Below, one piece after another: positions 1 to 12,158 of a stretch of DNA of 64,000 bases. The stretch spans positions 9,720,468-9,784,467 of the forward strand of contig JACDOX010000009.1 of assembly GCA_014549065.1 (NCBI GenBank), written 5' to 3'. Below the pieces are notes generated by a model that saw only the letters and a list, made by a program, of their open reading frames with translations, made no database searches and was not told the DNA's origin. Every line of letters starts with the position of its first letter. Within the stretch, counting starts at the first letter, position 1. The translations under genes were made by a program, and so were the position numbers. Source of the stretch: Cardinalis cardinalis. Taxonomy: Eukaryota; Chordata; Aves; Passeriformes; Cardinalidae.

Positions 1-389
1 AAGAAGCAGTTTACAGGTTAACTGTAAGTACTGTGATTTCATAAATGACCAGAAGGACCAAATGTTACACAAAAGTATGTTCAGATCTGTCATGCACACA
101 TACTGACCCTCTAAAGACAAAACAGTAGATTCTGTAAGTTATTAATGCTAGTATTTTGCATATGTATAGAACTTATCCTATATATCTTTATCATAAAACA
201 AACTTTAAAATAAAACAGATTTCAAGGTGTCTGCTCAGGACATCCTCTGCCATCCTCCATATACTTCAAATTCAATGTTATCTCTAAAACTGTTGTACTT
301 TGGGTTAGATTTAGCTGTGTCCACTGTGATTTCTGGAACTCATGAATNATTACCATGCAGGTTAAAATCAGTGTTTGAATTACACACAG

Positions 390-518
390 GACTTTAAGAA
401 AAGACTGGATGTGGCACTCAGGGCCATGGTCTAGTTTCCAAGGTGGTGTTAGGTCATAGGTTGGACTTGATGATCTCAAAGTTCTTTTCCAGCCTAGTTG
501 ATTCTGTGTTCCTGTGAC
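390..518 (+). repeat. CR1 LINE 3'-end fragment (sense)
   Basis: Matches the familiar avian CR1 3' terminus from memory: GGATGTGGCACTCAG, a GGTTGGACTTGATGATCTC block, TTTTCCAGCCTAG and a terminal TGATTCTGTG-type octamer tail. Severely 5'-truncated, as most CR1 copies are. The 5' limit is approximate. Confidence 0.75.
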
Positions 519-2859
519 TCCTCATTCTAATCTAAGATCTTTCAATACTTCTATAACTTTGATTACATTCTTTGCCATGAATTTATGCCCAAGTTCAACT
601 AAAATACACTTTTCTATATGCTTCTTCCAGGACAAACCCATGCATCTGAAAATGTTAGCACAAACAGTATTCAGGTGGTGGTCATCAAATTTTAAGTACT
701 GTTGAAAGTGTTAATATCTTTGTCCCATCAAGCCTTTGAAATACCAANTTTTTTGCCTTTCCTGTGGAACAAAATCATAAAAATACACTAAATAATAGAC
801 TTAACAATGCACTAAAAATCTTACATTTAAATAATTAATTATTAAAATCTCTCTGAGGCCTGATTTACAAAAAAAAGTAAAGATAGCAGGTTGGTTTGAA
901 ATAAAATAAATCTTGTATTGACTGCAATTAAAATTAATATACTGGAAAAACCTGAAAAACTAATTTTCTGCTAGATACTTCTCTGCTCCATTGAGTATTG
1001 CTTTGAGCAATTATACCTTATGTTGTGCTGATAGCAGTGGGGTAATTTTATTACCTTAATAACACAACTGCAGTTAGCTAACACTGCACTATTTAGTTCA
1101 TGTAAGGAAGAAAAATATTAATTTGTTTTAAATAAGGGACTGTCTTCAATAAGGCACTAACTGCATCCCAAAAGACACGCAGAGACCTGGGCAATGCTAA
1201 ATAAAGGAGTGAAGCCAAATGAAAAATATTATGGGATTCCTCCTTTCATTTAGATGAGAATAATGCCCTCTTTTCCTTTGACACCAACCACTNTAACAGG
1301 TCAGGAAGTGCTGGGACTGTTCTGGCTGAATTTTGTGCACACCATGGTGAAGGACAACGAGCAGGGGTGAGAGTGGGAAAAGAAGAGGGAGCTGTGGAGT
1401 CGTGAGCAGAGGGCTTTGGAAGAGGCNGTGGCATGTGCATAGCTGGAAAGGCAGCTGTGGCTGCAGGCTGCCTGTACATGGTTCTTTTCATAAAGAGTCA
1501 GTTTAGTTTCAGTACCCTGGGATTTCCTCAAGTTACAAACCAACAGACAGTGTGTGAAACACAGAAACTCTATTCTATAACTGCTTAAAACATCAAGCTT
1601 TATAACATTNGAGTGCTACTTTTCTTCCACAGAGGCCTTTTCTTAGCTGGAAAAAGTAAATCAAGGAAGTGTCTGTCATGAAGGTTGTACTAAAATTATG
1701 CTTTGGAAAATAAACTTATCTGTAATAACGTGTTCTTCAACTGACTCTGCCTGTCATTTTTTACTTCGTAAAGAGAAACAAGTTATTTTCACTTGCTTCT
1801 TACTTGCTTATTTGAAGAAAATGGAAGTCAAGCAGTGATGGTTATTTCTTGAATGTTCATCTCAAGAGATGGATAGGGAAACAGCAATCGCCTGACAGCC
1901 AGTGGAATGTCAAAACATGGGAGCCATAAAAAGCTGTGTTCCTGTGTGTTTTTCCTGTGAGTATAATTGTTCTTGTTGATGGTTATGTACTTTTGAAAGT
2001 AAATAACAAAATGTTACTAGTGAAAATAACTAAAAACAGAGAAAATCAAAGGATAACAAAGGGATTTTTCTGTTCCCAACAGAGGAAATTTTCTGACCTT
2101 GTGGAAAAGGCAAGGAAGGAAAGGGGATATAATGGCCTGTACTGGAACAAACATTAAAATATGCACTCATCCTTCTGATTATGTCCTTCTGATTATGCCT
2201 TTAAAATCTGGCTGGCATGGCCTATGCAAAATGTGAACATGTACATGCAGGAGCTGTGTAAATGTGTCATGTTGGCTACTTTGGATTGACCAAGTAAAAT
2301 ACTTCTCTCGAATCCAGGAAGGACAAATCCTTAAGAGCCTTCCATATCTGCAATTTCAAGCACACTGTCCATGCACATAGTTGTCTGTTGCAATGTCATT
2401 GAACAAAAAAGGGCCCAAAATTTATAAACTTATTTATTGACTTTATTGTGATGGGGTTTGGCGGGGGGAGGTGTTTGTTTGTTTATTTTGTATGTTGTGG
2501 TTTCTTTTTTTCCTAGCATCACACAGTATATCACAGTTTCACAACACTGTAGGTCTTGTAAGACTGGGTATCACCCATTCTTTTGTGGTACTGTTTAGGA
2601 TTTTATTTTTAGAAATAGAAATTTGAGAAATGTACTCTCAGAAGTCTTATAGGAAGAGGTATATGGCTGGGATATAGATAACATTTATGTTTGGCTTCTA
2701 GCAGGTCTAGTCAAGAAGGCTTGGAAACATGGGACAGGAAAATGTCAGAGACCTCAGAGCATTGCACAGAGGGGGTGGGATGGGGTTTAAGTTAGCAGGA
2801 TAAACTGAAGACCCAGGGAAAAGACCTAAACTACTGATCTGGAAGAAAAGCTAAAGGCT

Positions 2860-3733
2860 GCTTGGTATCTGTTCAACAGTTTTATTCTGGAAGTAGTGAA
2901 TGCTGTAGATCTGTTTGGGTGCACATGTATATNCAATGTTTGTTATAACCTGCCCCAGAAGGGGAGGGTAAGCCAGGTACTTGATAATAGATCCCTTGGG
3001 GTGTATTAGAGTGAAATNACACTGAATGACCAATGTTTATAAATATATATATCTCTAGGGTTTATTTTAGAACAGTTTGGTNACAATGGAAAGCACTACG
3101 TAGACATTTTTNTTATTATCTATAATAATAAAAAAGCATAAAAATAACACTTAAGAAAATGTATAAGGGAAAAGAAAGAGAGGATAAGAGTAGAAAGATA
3201 CATAGTTACCATCTATGGTAACTATGGTGGATCCAGCAGGAAGACTTGGTTGCAATTTTGATGAGTGGTGGTGGCACTCCTTATCCATTGGGAATGGGGA
3301 AAGCCCACAAAACAGAAAGTTGAATGGGTTAACATACTCCTCTCTTGGGGTGAGGAGTTTTACACTGTATGATGTAACATTCTGGGAGTCCTTGATGACT
3401 TATGGCCCCTTCTGAGACATTACAGCTGCCTCTCATCAGCACAGTTGAATGATTTATGGCCTGTGGGTGAATGTCCTCGTACTTCCCCAGNGAGGAGTTT
3501 TCACGTCTGAGCCAATTATCTAAGAGAGAGCACTGNCATGATAAAAGCACGATCTCACCATGCAGGATCTGCTTGTTATTGGCCTCTTCCTTTAGCTGGC
3601 TCAAACCCCAGCTTGTAGCCCCTGTGGTGGAGGTGGACCCCCTCTGTACATGGGTGTTNCTTTGCCCCAGGTCAGCAGAGCACTCTGTGGCTTTTGCAAA
3701 TGGCCAATTGTTTTGAGTCACTGCCATTAACAT
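2860..3733 (-). repeat. Possible LTR-like repeat of an old endogenous retrovirus
   Basis: A more GC-balanced block in AT-rich surroundings that I associate, from memory, with dispersed LTR-type repeats of songbird genomes read on the minus strand. A minus-strand AATAAA lies at 2881-2886 near its distal end, and a short 12-bp inverted repeat lies at 3201-3226. I see no retroviral genes, no clear primer-binding site and no confirmed target-site duplication. Limits and family are uncertain; an unrelated ancient repeat is possible. Confidence 0.3.
3201..3226. repeat. Short inverted repeat, 12-bp arms, 2-nt loop
   Basis: Perfect arms CATAGTTACCAT and ATGGTAACTATG separated by CT. It lies at the edge of the LTR-like block and may belong to it. 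Confidence 0.8.
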
Positions 3734-5021
3734 TCCAGTCTCTCACGCATTATTAACATGAAGGAAATAAGGGGATGATAAATATCAGAGACATTAGGTT
3801 TTAAGTCTGTTTTTAGTGAGAAAATAAATTNATTCTGGGAGTTATGCCTAATGCTAGCTGGGATTGAGAGTGTGTAAATAAACTGCACATTNCTCTGTTT
3901 CAAATCACTTATGCATTTTACCCTGTTTTATTTTATTTGGTATCTGACCTTTGTCAGTGGACTATCAAATAGGAAGAGGAATCAGGAGAACAGGGTCTGT
4001 AAAGATAATGCAGTGTGTCCCTGAGGAGATGCCTTCTCTAGGATAATAGGCTCCTCAAAACAAGGCACTGAGAAAGTATATTGATTCCTGTAAGATGAAC
4101 TTTTGCATTGGCACTAAGGCTGAGGGACATGTATGATTTACTGATCAGACTTCAGATGATAGGAAATATGTGTTCTTCAGACTTTCTCTCATTCCTGATN
4201 AGTGGCAAAAAAGCCTAACAATATATTCCTCCATGCCTTTTCTTGTCACTTAGACTTATGAAAACAACTTCAAAGTAAATGTTGTGTTGGTAGGTCAACA
4301 TTTAATGTCAAGGCACCTCCATGCTTTCTTGGTATAGTGCTTATCAGAAAACAAAGAGGTTGGGTCCTTTTCCAGTAAGAGACTCAGACTCTTGAAACAG
4401 GAATTTGATTTAAAATAGATCTTTCTGCAGACCTCTTGAGCAATATCAAGATCTCATCTTGAACATGGGCTGCCATGAGATAATTATTTTAGAAGCTGCC
4501 TTCAGCAGGATTGCAAATATCAGCAGCTTTTAGGGAAATTAGAATACTTTCAATACCTCAGAGAAAAGGAAGAAGTTAATTTTATAAACTGGTGCCCCTG
4601 AGGTAGAAATGGATGTTTGGATGCCTTTGTTCTTCAGAGAACTCTGCTTTCAGATCTGTTAGATTCAATGGGCTGATCCCCAATAAATGTAAGTGATCTG
4701 AGAAACCACGCATTTAACTGGGCAAGGCTGATCAGGGAAGCTTTGCTGCCCTGTTGAAACTGAAGCAGTGCTGAGACTATTAACTCTAAAATGCTGTGAC
4801 AGGACTTTTGTTAGTGATCTTGGTGTTGTGTTGGCAGCTTGGCTAATACATAAATGCTGACACACAGTAACAAAGTCCATAATTCTCAAACGTGTTATTC
4901 TTGGAGAGTTTAAAACCACTTTCATTAATGAAAGTATAACAGTACACTCATGCTTAAAAAAATAAATGTGAGGCATAACCACTTTCCTATATGAGCTTGG
5001 TAAGAACTGGATGTTTTAAAT

Positions 5022-5096
5022 AGTCCAGAAAATGTTTATTTTTTTCAAGCTGGTGAACTAAATCCAGCTTGAAAAAAAATAAACATTTTCTGGACT
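5022..5096. repeat. Near-perfect 32-bp hairpin (inverted repeat)
   Basis: The left arm 5022-5053 (begins AGTCCAGAAAATG, ends TTCAAGCTGG) is the reverse complement of the right arm 5064-5096 except for one extra A in the central A/T run. The loop is 10 nt (5054-5063). No gene surrounds it. Confidence 0.93.
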
Positions 5097-8000
5097 GTTT
5101 CTAAACTTGAAGAAACTTTCAAGTAGACTTTTTTCACAAAGTCAGAAAAGAGAAACTCTTCCTCTTTTCCTCCCCTTCTTTTCTGCTTCAGATATTCTAG
5201 TGACTTAGGTAAGTTTTCATGGTCAGTGAATTAAAAACTGATGCAAGTTTTTAGAAGTTGTTTCAAATTTTATGTGAATATTAATGAATGTTTTTACAAA
5301 ATTTAGTTTCAATACGTGGTTTCCAAATCCAGGATAAGTTTATGTGTGAGATTTGATGAAAATCTCTGTATTTAGAAAACAGCTATACCACTGCAGTGAA
5401 CTGTGTTATTCTGAAAATTTTTAAAAGCTTAAAGAAGTTTAAATAATCTTACAACTGTTTTGTCTAGAATAGAGAATCTGGCCTATTCCATGGATATCTA
5501 TCACTGAAATCAGCTANAATGAATGAGCTTATCCCTTCTGTGAGAATTCAGGGGCACTACTTGCTAAATGGGGGTAGAAGATGCACATGCTGTGGGTACT
5601 CTGCTTTTCACTCCCAGCACCTTTAAATGCATCAATGCATTGACATGGTCTTCATGCAAGAGAAAAAACTATCTCAGAATGACTTTATTTCAAAACACAC
5701 CTGCAACTAGAAACTTATAAAAATAGATCCTTTCCTGAGGATCTTAGTGTAACATTGCACAATGGTTGTCCCTTTCTATATTAATTTCAATGAACTTCTC
5801 AGACAAGTTCATATCAAGGAAATAATGAGGGAAACACTATTCTACTATTTAAGAATGCAATTAAATAAATGAAACTGAAATCTTCCCTCAAATTAGATAA
5901 CTACCATCAGTTTTGCTTATTACCATTTTTCTATAGATTTGATTGTTACCCCTTCCCTCTTTGTGAGTAGACTTCTAGAAGAGCCACTGGTTTATACAGT
6001 TGGAGAAGATTGTTTACCCTGGGTTCTCTGCACTCTCATAATGCCATATCCAATATTTCGGGCACTCCTTCAACAGATTTAAAGACCTCTTGTTGGAGAG
6101 TTTGACTTTAGTGGNTGTTGCATATTTAATAAATAGTTCCAGAAGATGATGCGCTCTCTTCAAATTGTTTTTGAATTCTTGTTTCTGAGTAAAACTCTCT
6201 TCCTCTTCTCTCTTCCTCAATTTTACTTAGACGCTTTTAACTTTAATTACTGCACTGATGGTCAATGGAAGTGTGCCTGTTTCCTTGTCCCTCTTTTCCA
6301 AGTGTTCAAAAATAACTTAAGTCATTCAAACCTGTAGCTGCAATATAGAAATAAGAACCTTCCATTATCACTTCTTAACATGCAAAATATCATCAGGAAA
6401 TCACAGTCAGACCAAATTTACAGTATTGTCAAATTCAAAATTCTAAATCTTTTTCTAAATCATACACTCTGACATTTACAGAATATCAGTCTATGCAGAC
6501 AAATTCTGTAACTATGTTCTAGTAGCCCTCTTTAGGCTATGTATTTGAACTTTTTAAAATAATTACATAAATACAGAAATCAGGATTTGATTCTCATCCT
6601 TTGCAATATTTTTTTTCACAAAGCAGTGTGCACCTGAGTCCCAGCAATACTGTGGAAATTTATAAAAACATGTGAAAAGAGGCTTTGTAGCAATAATCAA
6701 AGGTATCACCTGATACAAAATAGTCTTATTTTAGTTAAACTTTCTGACTAACACCTTCTGGCCAGTATTTCTGAATATTTCTCAATAAAGAATGGCCTTT
6801 CCATTTTTCTAGTTTTAATAAACATACACTGATTCACTAAAATNTGAACTTTTTGAAAAGGCTGAAACTTTTTCCCCACGGAACTTGAGACCACTATATC
6901 TAAATACAAGAAAGAAAACTTAAGGATCAATGGGATGGTCTTGGTGAAAGTTACTGGGCCCCATAGAGAACAGCATGATTAATCCCTTTGGTAGCCCAAA
7001 TNAGCATGTAATATGGACAGGATGATTAATCATTGATGGGAATCATGGCAACATTATCTAGATAGTTAAAATAAAATTATTAACCTGAGAATATCTTTTT
7101 CTAAATCTTTTCTAATCTCACGATCATCACATGAAATGTCATGTCACAGGAACATAAAGGAGATCTGTCTTTTGGAAGATAAGTGATTTGTGAAGGAGTG
7201 CTTCAATTCCCTCTCTCTGACTTCTTGAAATATAATAAATAATGCTATAATACTGTGGCTTGAGATGAACATAAGATGAGAATTTATTGGTTAAACATTT
7301 ATGCTGTTCATTCAATATTTCAAGGGAAGAACATAAGACAAATCCAGGGAGCTGTAACATTATAATTAACACTTCACTTCTCACTATCCCCNTGACAGAA
7401 ATGTTTGCCTAGATTCTCTGAGTGAAGCCAACACTCAGATCGCTTTCTCTACATGCCTACTTAGTCCCATTGCTGGAGGATGAATTTGGAGAGTCAGAGC
7501 TGCTCAGCTGCTGGGCATGTGGTGTCCTTGCCTGCTCAGGTGCGTGGNGGGTGCCACTGAAGAACCCCTCATGTCTTTAGTGACAGCTCTCACTAAGCAT
7601 GTAGGAGCCAAGTGGGGCACATGGTGTAGCTGTGATCCTGCCCTCTCCATGCCTTAAACTCCTGCCTCAAAGCTACACACTAAGGCCCTTTATTTGCTCT
7701 CGACTTGAAGGATTAAAACTAGATTCCTGTCTTGAAGATAAAGGAGGACTTCATTCCTTTATGCCAGGTTTTTCATACCTCTCATCTGGCAGCCTCATAA
7801 CTCAAAGCTTGCCAACAAGGAGGAAAGTTAGGTTTCAGTCTTTCTTCAGCATGTTCTCTCCAGTTGAAGCTGAGTTACCACACAGGATGGAAGGATGATG
7901 AGAATGGAGAGAATTAGCAAGTGTTAATGTAATTCTACAGCTTGCTTTCATAACATTGTTTTTAAAGATGTACAGTCAAAGTCTCCTTCAGCTCTTACAT

Positions 8001-11000
8001 TATCAGTAATAATTTTTAGATNAATATTGGAATAAAAATTTAGCTCAGATTTTTGAACTGACACTGTATTTAGGGTAAATCTGAAATAACTATTGATTTG
8101 TAATTCAGCAACAGAACAGATGAGAAAAGAGGTTGACTTCTGTGACTGTTTGGACAAGAGTGTGCATTTGACACATACTCCNCGTACAGCAAACTTTGTC
8201 ATGTGAAACCAGAGGCAAAACCAAACATCTGTAATCCCCTTGTTTAGGTAGGGTTATAGAGGTCAGGAGGTGAAGAAGAAATAAGCTTTGTTGAAGGAAA
8301 CACATGAGACATTTCAAAANATTCTCTCCCCTTTCATTCATTTTCATTCCTTCCATTGTTAGCTCCTGGAACTGTAAGTCAGGCTTTGTAGAAGGACTTA
8401 AACCTTTGACTTTGTGTAAACTGAAAGTTATCCCTGCTGGGAAAGATGCTGGGGCTTTACTTCTGGGAGCCCTTTTAGGTTCCTTGTGTATGTCACCTGG
8501 AAACACCACCTTGTGTTTTTTTGAACCTTTCCCCTGACTGGGGCAAGAACCAGAACCCAGGATTGCATTCTGGTATTCNGGGGTATGCACACACGCTCTG
8601 CATATATGCAGTATATGACAACAATACTTTGAGGGGAAAAGATCCCTTATTCAATATAACAAAATACTTAGGAAATAAGTGAGCAAAATTAAATGGCACA
8701 GTTTTTCATAAATCCTTGAATTCTCTAAGTCAAANCTTTAAATTCAATATATTTGAATCTGCTTTTTCAAGGATTAGATGAGAAGCATGGACATCTTCTA
8801 ACACTCCTGTGTGATCTATCAGGACTTGGGAAAAGACAGGCATTTAAAGGTGGCCATACCTCAAACAGTGCAGCTGAGCAGGCAGAAAGCTCCATCTTTT
8901 CCCCATAGCTGTTCCTGGGCTGTGCCAGCAGCCAGCTGCTACATCCAGCCTTCCCCCGAGGAAAAGGTGTGACACAAATTTATTTTTCTTTGCTGCTACA
9001 AAGCTAAAACAGTGCTAGGCCTTTCCCATCCTTCTGAGAAAGCCATACTTTATCAGCAAGATATAATCTTTAGTAAATTAGTAAAAAGTTCTTTGAAATC
9101 TTAAGGTAGTCTAAAATTCCATTAGTGCAATTTCTAATGAGTGCAGTAATTACTGTTTGACCAAGGACCTCTGAGTCACAAAACCAATGTTATTTTTAGT
9201 CCTCTCCACTTCAATTACTATGTCAAAGGACATGTAAAAGCACATANAAAGTAATTATAAATATTCTTTCTGAATGTGCAACTTTTAAGATACTCCAAAA
9301 TTTCTCTAAAATTTCACTTTTGACTAACCATGTTAGAAAGTTATTGATTATTCAAAAATTTATGAAAATCTGTTGTGTTAACAATGTTAGTCCTTACTTT
9401 TGTTACCAAAAAACAATGGATCACAACAGGAGACAGTACAACTTTCATTAGAAGTGAGATTGCAAAAGCAAGATTTGCAAANAGTCAAAAATTAACACTG
9501 AAGAGTACAAACAAGTATCCTGGCACTTGGATATAAACTTCANTCCAAGTTTTTCTTTGCCAGCAGCCAGTAAGTGATTATGTAATCCTGGTAAGACTAA
9601 CTCAGGCATGAGAAAACTCTGCTGTCACTACTAACATCCTTTGTGTCTGAATTGTGCCACAGACACTGAGACAAAGCAATTAAGCTGTTCTTGTGTCTTT
9701 AACCTTTATCCATTGGTGTGTGATACTGGGAATGGTCAATGCTAAACAAACAGCATGCATCTCATGCCAGCAAGAGGCATTCTGCTCAGAGCAGTATTTA
9801 GTCTGTAGATTTAAAATTTAAAGCTGTAATAAGGAGATATAAATTTAACCAATTTATTCTGTACAATCTGCGCATGAACAATTTTATCCTGGCAAGACAA
9901 GTAGAACAGTAGAACAAGAAGACATGAAACTCTGTAACACTGGCCTGGTTTGAGCTCCTGTGTTGGCAAAACAGCACAACTGCAAAGTGAATTCACTGGG
10001 ACAACCTCAGAAGAAACAGTAACCCCATACAATTATAGAGTATGTGGCAAGTTCTACCCTTGCTGACTGAAGCAAACTAATGCACAACAATGCAAAAAGG
10101 CATGCAATTAAAAAAACTGCTTAGTGTACTTAAGTGAGTAAAAGTGAACAGAAGAACAACTGGCATAAATGTGAGGACAAATTTGAGAAATCACTTTTGA
10201 ATATTTCAGAACATTTCTGATACCATATTGAAATTAGAACTGCTGGAATTTTTTGGCTACTCTTCCTTATTTTTTTTTCTTCTTCACATGGTGAACATCT
10301 TGAGAAAAGTATTTCATTTGGGAAATTCAGTGTTATCAAGCAGGCTTACTGCAGCCCTGGCAGAATGAGGGATAAAATGCTTGGCTGTGAACTTGTGAAG
10401 GTGAGCTGCACCATNTTCAGCTGGACCTTAGACAGAACAGAGCACACAGAGTTTGCTTTTTTAAACAGATAAAGATAAAGCTGAGGGTGCCTGTGCACCT
10501 CTGTCTGGCAAACTGATGACAGGGTGCCCACCAAAATGGGAGATGGTAGTGGGTACACACAATGCAAGGTCCTCTTTTGCCTCAAGACAGTATAAAGAGA
10601 AGATGGGAAGATAGTTACACAGATTTCTTAGTTGTGGTATTCTTCTTTTAACTTTTTTTTTCCCAGCAAAGATGCTCTCCAGCTGCTTTGTTGCATTTAG
10701 CAGTGCCTCTCCCACTTGCTGAGGGAGCCCTGATCTGCCTGCAGGTGGATACTTGCACTCCTCCTGTATTAACTTGATAAAGCAACCCAGTGGGGGAATT
10801 AGGAGCTTCCAAAGTCATTCAGGTGGATAAGATAATGAAGCTAAACAAAACCCTTTCTTAAATGTATTTTTTGATGTACTGACAGCTTGCACTGTATCTG
10901 CTTGTATTGTACCCAGGCTGATCTGCCTATCAATACTAGATGGAAAACAGGGANTTGCTATAATTTTCATATTGCAATNAAAACTGNAATTGCCACGCTG

Positions 11001-11600
11001 ATGTACCAAAGATTTATAAAGGAGACAGACAAGTAGGAAGTGGGTTTAAAACCTTCTGGGCTGCTGCACAGTTTGGAAAAATACTAGCAGAACTCTTTTA
11101 ATTTTCTGAGAAAGGGAAATTGATATAAATTCTGGGCTTCATCTGGAATCCCAGATGAAAGATTCCCCCCGGCCCCCGAAAGATTCCTATCAGTATTGAA
11201 CAAAAGAAATGAGATTACTGGGTGAATGAGAGCNGTGCTCTGCCATTCCAGCCGGGGACGGAAAAGCGCTCCGCCGCAAGCGCCAGCGATAGAAACTCTT
11301 TGTATTCTGGTATGAGCAGCTCATACAAGGCAGATGTGATAACTATAGAAACAAATAGCACAATGCTACGACATCCGCAGACGCTGTAATAACCCACTTG
11401 TACTTTTATTTTCTTGTCTTTTCTGGGGTTTTCTCTTATTATTTTATTATAGAGAAACGTCCTCTGTTTGCAGTGAGGGTGGCTGATTTNTTGTAACACC
11501 CCCGCTACGGCGCTGGGCACAGACGCAAAAGGGATTCCGGTGAGTTTGTTTTACAGGCGTGTTAAAAACGAGTTACTACAGGACAGCTGAGCCGGCCCTG

Positions 11601-11887
11601 GGTGCCGCTGGAAGGACTGGGACAGGCGCATCCCCCGTACCCACCCCGGGTGCCGCTGGAAGGGCTGGGACAGGCGCATCCCCCCGTACCCACCTCGGGT
11701 GCCGCTGGAAGGGCTGGGACAGGCGCATCCCCCCGTACCCACCTCGGGTGCCGCTGGAAGGGCTGGGACAGGCGCATCCCCCCGTACCCACCTCGGGTGC
11801 CGCTGGAAGGGCTGGGACAGGCGCATCCTCCCGCCCCGGGTGCCGCTGGAAGGGCTGGGACAAGCTCTTCCCCCGCACCCGCCCAGG
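11601..11887 (+). repeat. 49-bp minisatellite, six units, abutting the SCIN promoter
   Basis: Units begin with GGTGCCGCTGGAAG at 11601, 11649, 11698, 11747, 11796 and 11839. Units 3 and 4 look identical and unit 2 nearly so; the first, fifth and sixth are diverged (the fifth is 43 bp). Each 49-bp unit has several CpGs, three GGG runs on the + strand and a GGAA core. The array ends 72 bp before the ATG. Because 49 is not a multiple of three, all frames stay open, which creates spurious long ORFs. Confidence 0.97.
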
Positions 11888-11892
11888 GCCGG

Positions 11893-11910
11893 CCCCGCCC
11901 GCCCGCCCGG
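11893..11910. promoter_or_regulatory. SCIN: GC-box cluster (Sp1-type)
   Basis: CCCCGCCCGCCCGCCCGG contains overlapping CCGCCC motifs directly 5' of the TATA box, as expected for an Sp/KLF-bound core promoter. Inferred from motif and position only. Confidence 0.6.
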
Positions 11911-11913
11911 CGC

Positions 11914-11919
11914 TATAAA
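11914..11919 (+). promoter_or_regulatory. SCIN: TATA box of SCIN
   Basis: TATAAA in the context GGCGCTATAAACGGG, downstream of GC boxes. A start site 25-30 bp downstream would fall near 11940-11948, leaving a 5'UTR of only about 12-20 nt before the ATG at 11960. Confidence 0.6.
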
Positions 11920-11959
11920 CGGGCGGTGCGGAGCCTCCGCGGTTTCTCCGCTTCCAGCC

Positions 11960-12158
11960 ATGGCTCCGGACCGGTTCCCGCCGGCGTTCGCCGAGGCCGG
12001 GCGGCAGAGCGGGCTGCAGGTGTGGCGCGTCGAGCGGCTGGAGCTCTTGCCGGTGCCCCCGAGCCGCCACGGCGACTTCTTCGTTGGGGACGCGTACCTG
12101 GTGCTGCACACGGAGCGCCGCGGGGACAACGTCGCCTACCGCCTGCACTACTGGCTCG
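11960..12158 (+). CDS. SCIN: SCIN exon 1 (residues 1-67, start codon, G1 N-terminal half)
   Basis: Starts at ATG in a strong Kozak context (G at -3, G at +4). It encodes the start of gelsolin repeat G1, with the family motif GLQVWRVERLEL followed by HGDFFVGDAYLVLHT and HYWLG. This ATG aligns residue-for-residue with the human scinderin start, and no in-frame ATG was seen upstream. Donor is GTAGGA; the codon for Gly67 is split 1/2 with exon 2. Very GC-rich, inside the CpG island. Confidence 0.95.

Larger units (their letters stand above)
1..11230. other. 5' flanking intergenic DNA
   Basis: AT-rich sequence with only short, unconvincing ORFs. Apart from the separately listed CR1 fragment, LTR-like block, hairpins and small tandem duplication (two 14-bp copies around 2170-2197), I see no gene. 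In human the neighbour on this side is VWDE, in the opposite orientation, but I recognise none of its exons here. Confidence 0.7.

Noticed and set aside
3329..3733. 134-codon minus-strand ORF
   Set aside because: Lies in the LTR-like repeat block and shows no protein-family signature.
7948..8699. Overlapping minus-strand ORFs of 68-161 codons
   Set aside because: Interrupted by Ns, no domain signature, no splice-supported continuation.
1..11230. Search for VWDE exons in the upstream flank
   Set aside because: Synteny in human suggests it as the neighbour, but none of the short ORFs resembles VWDE domains.
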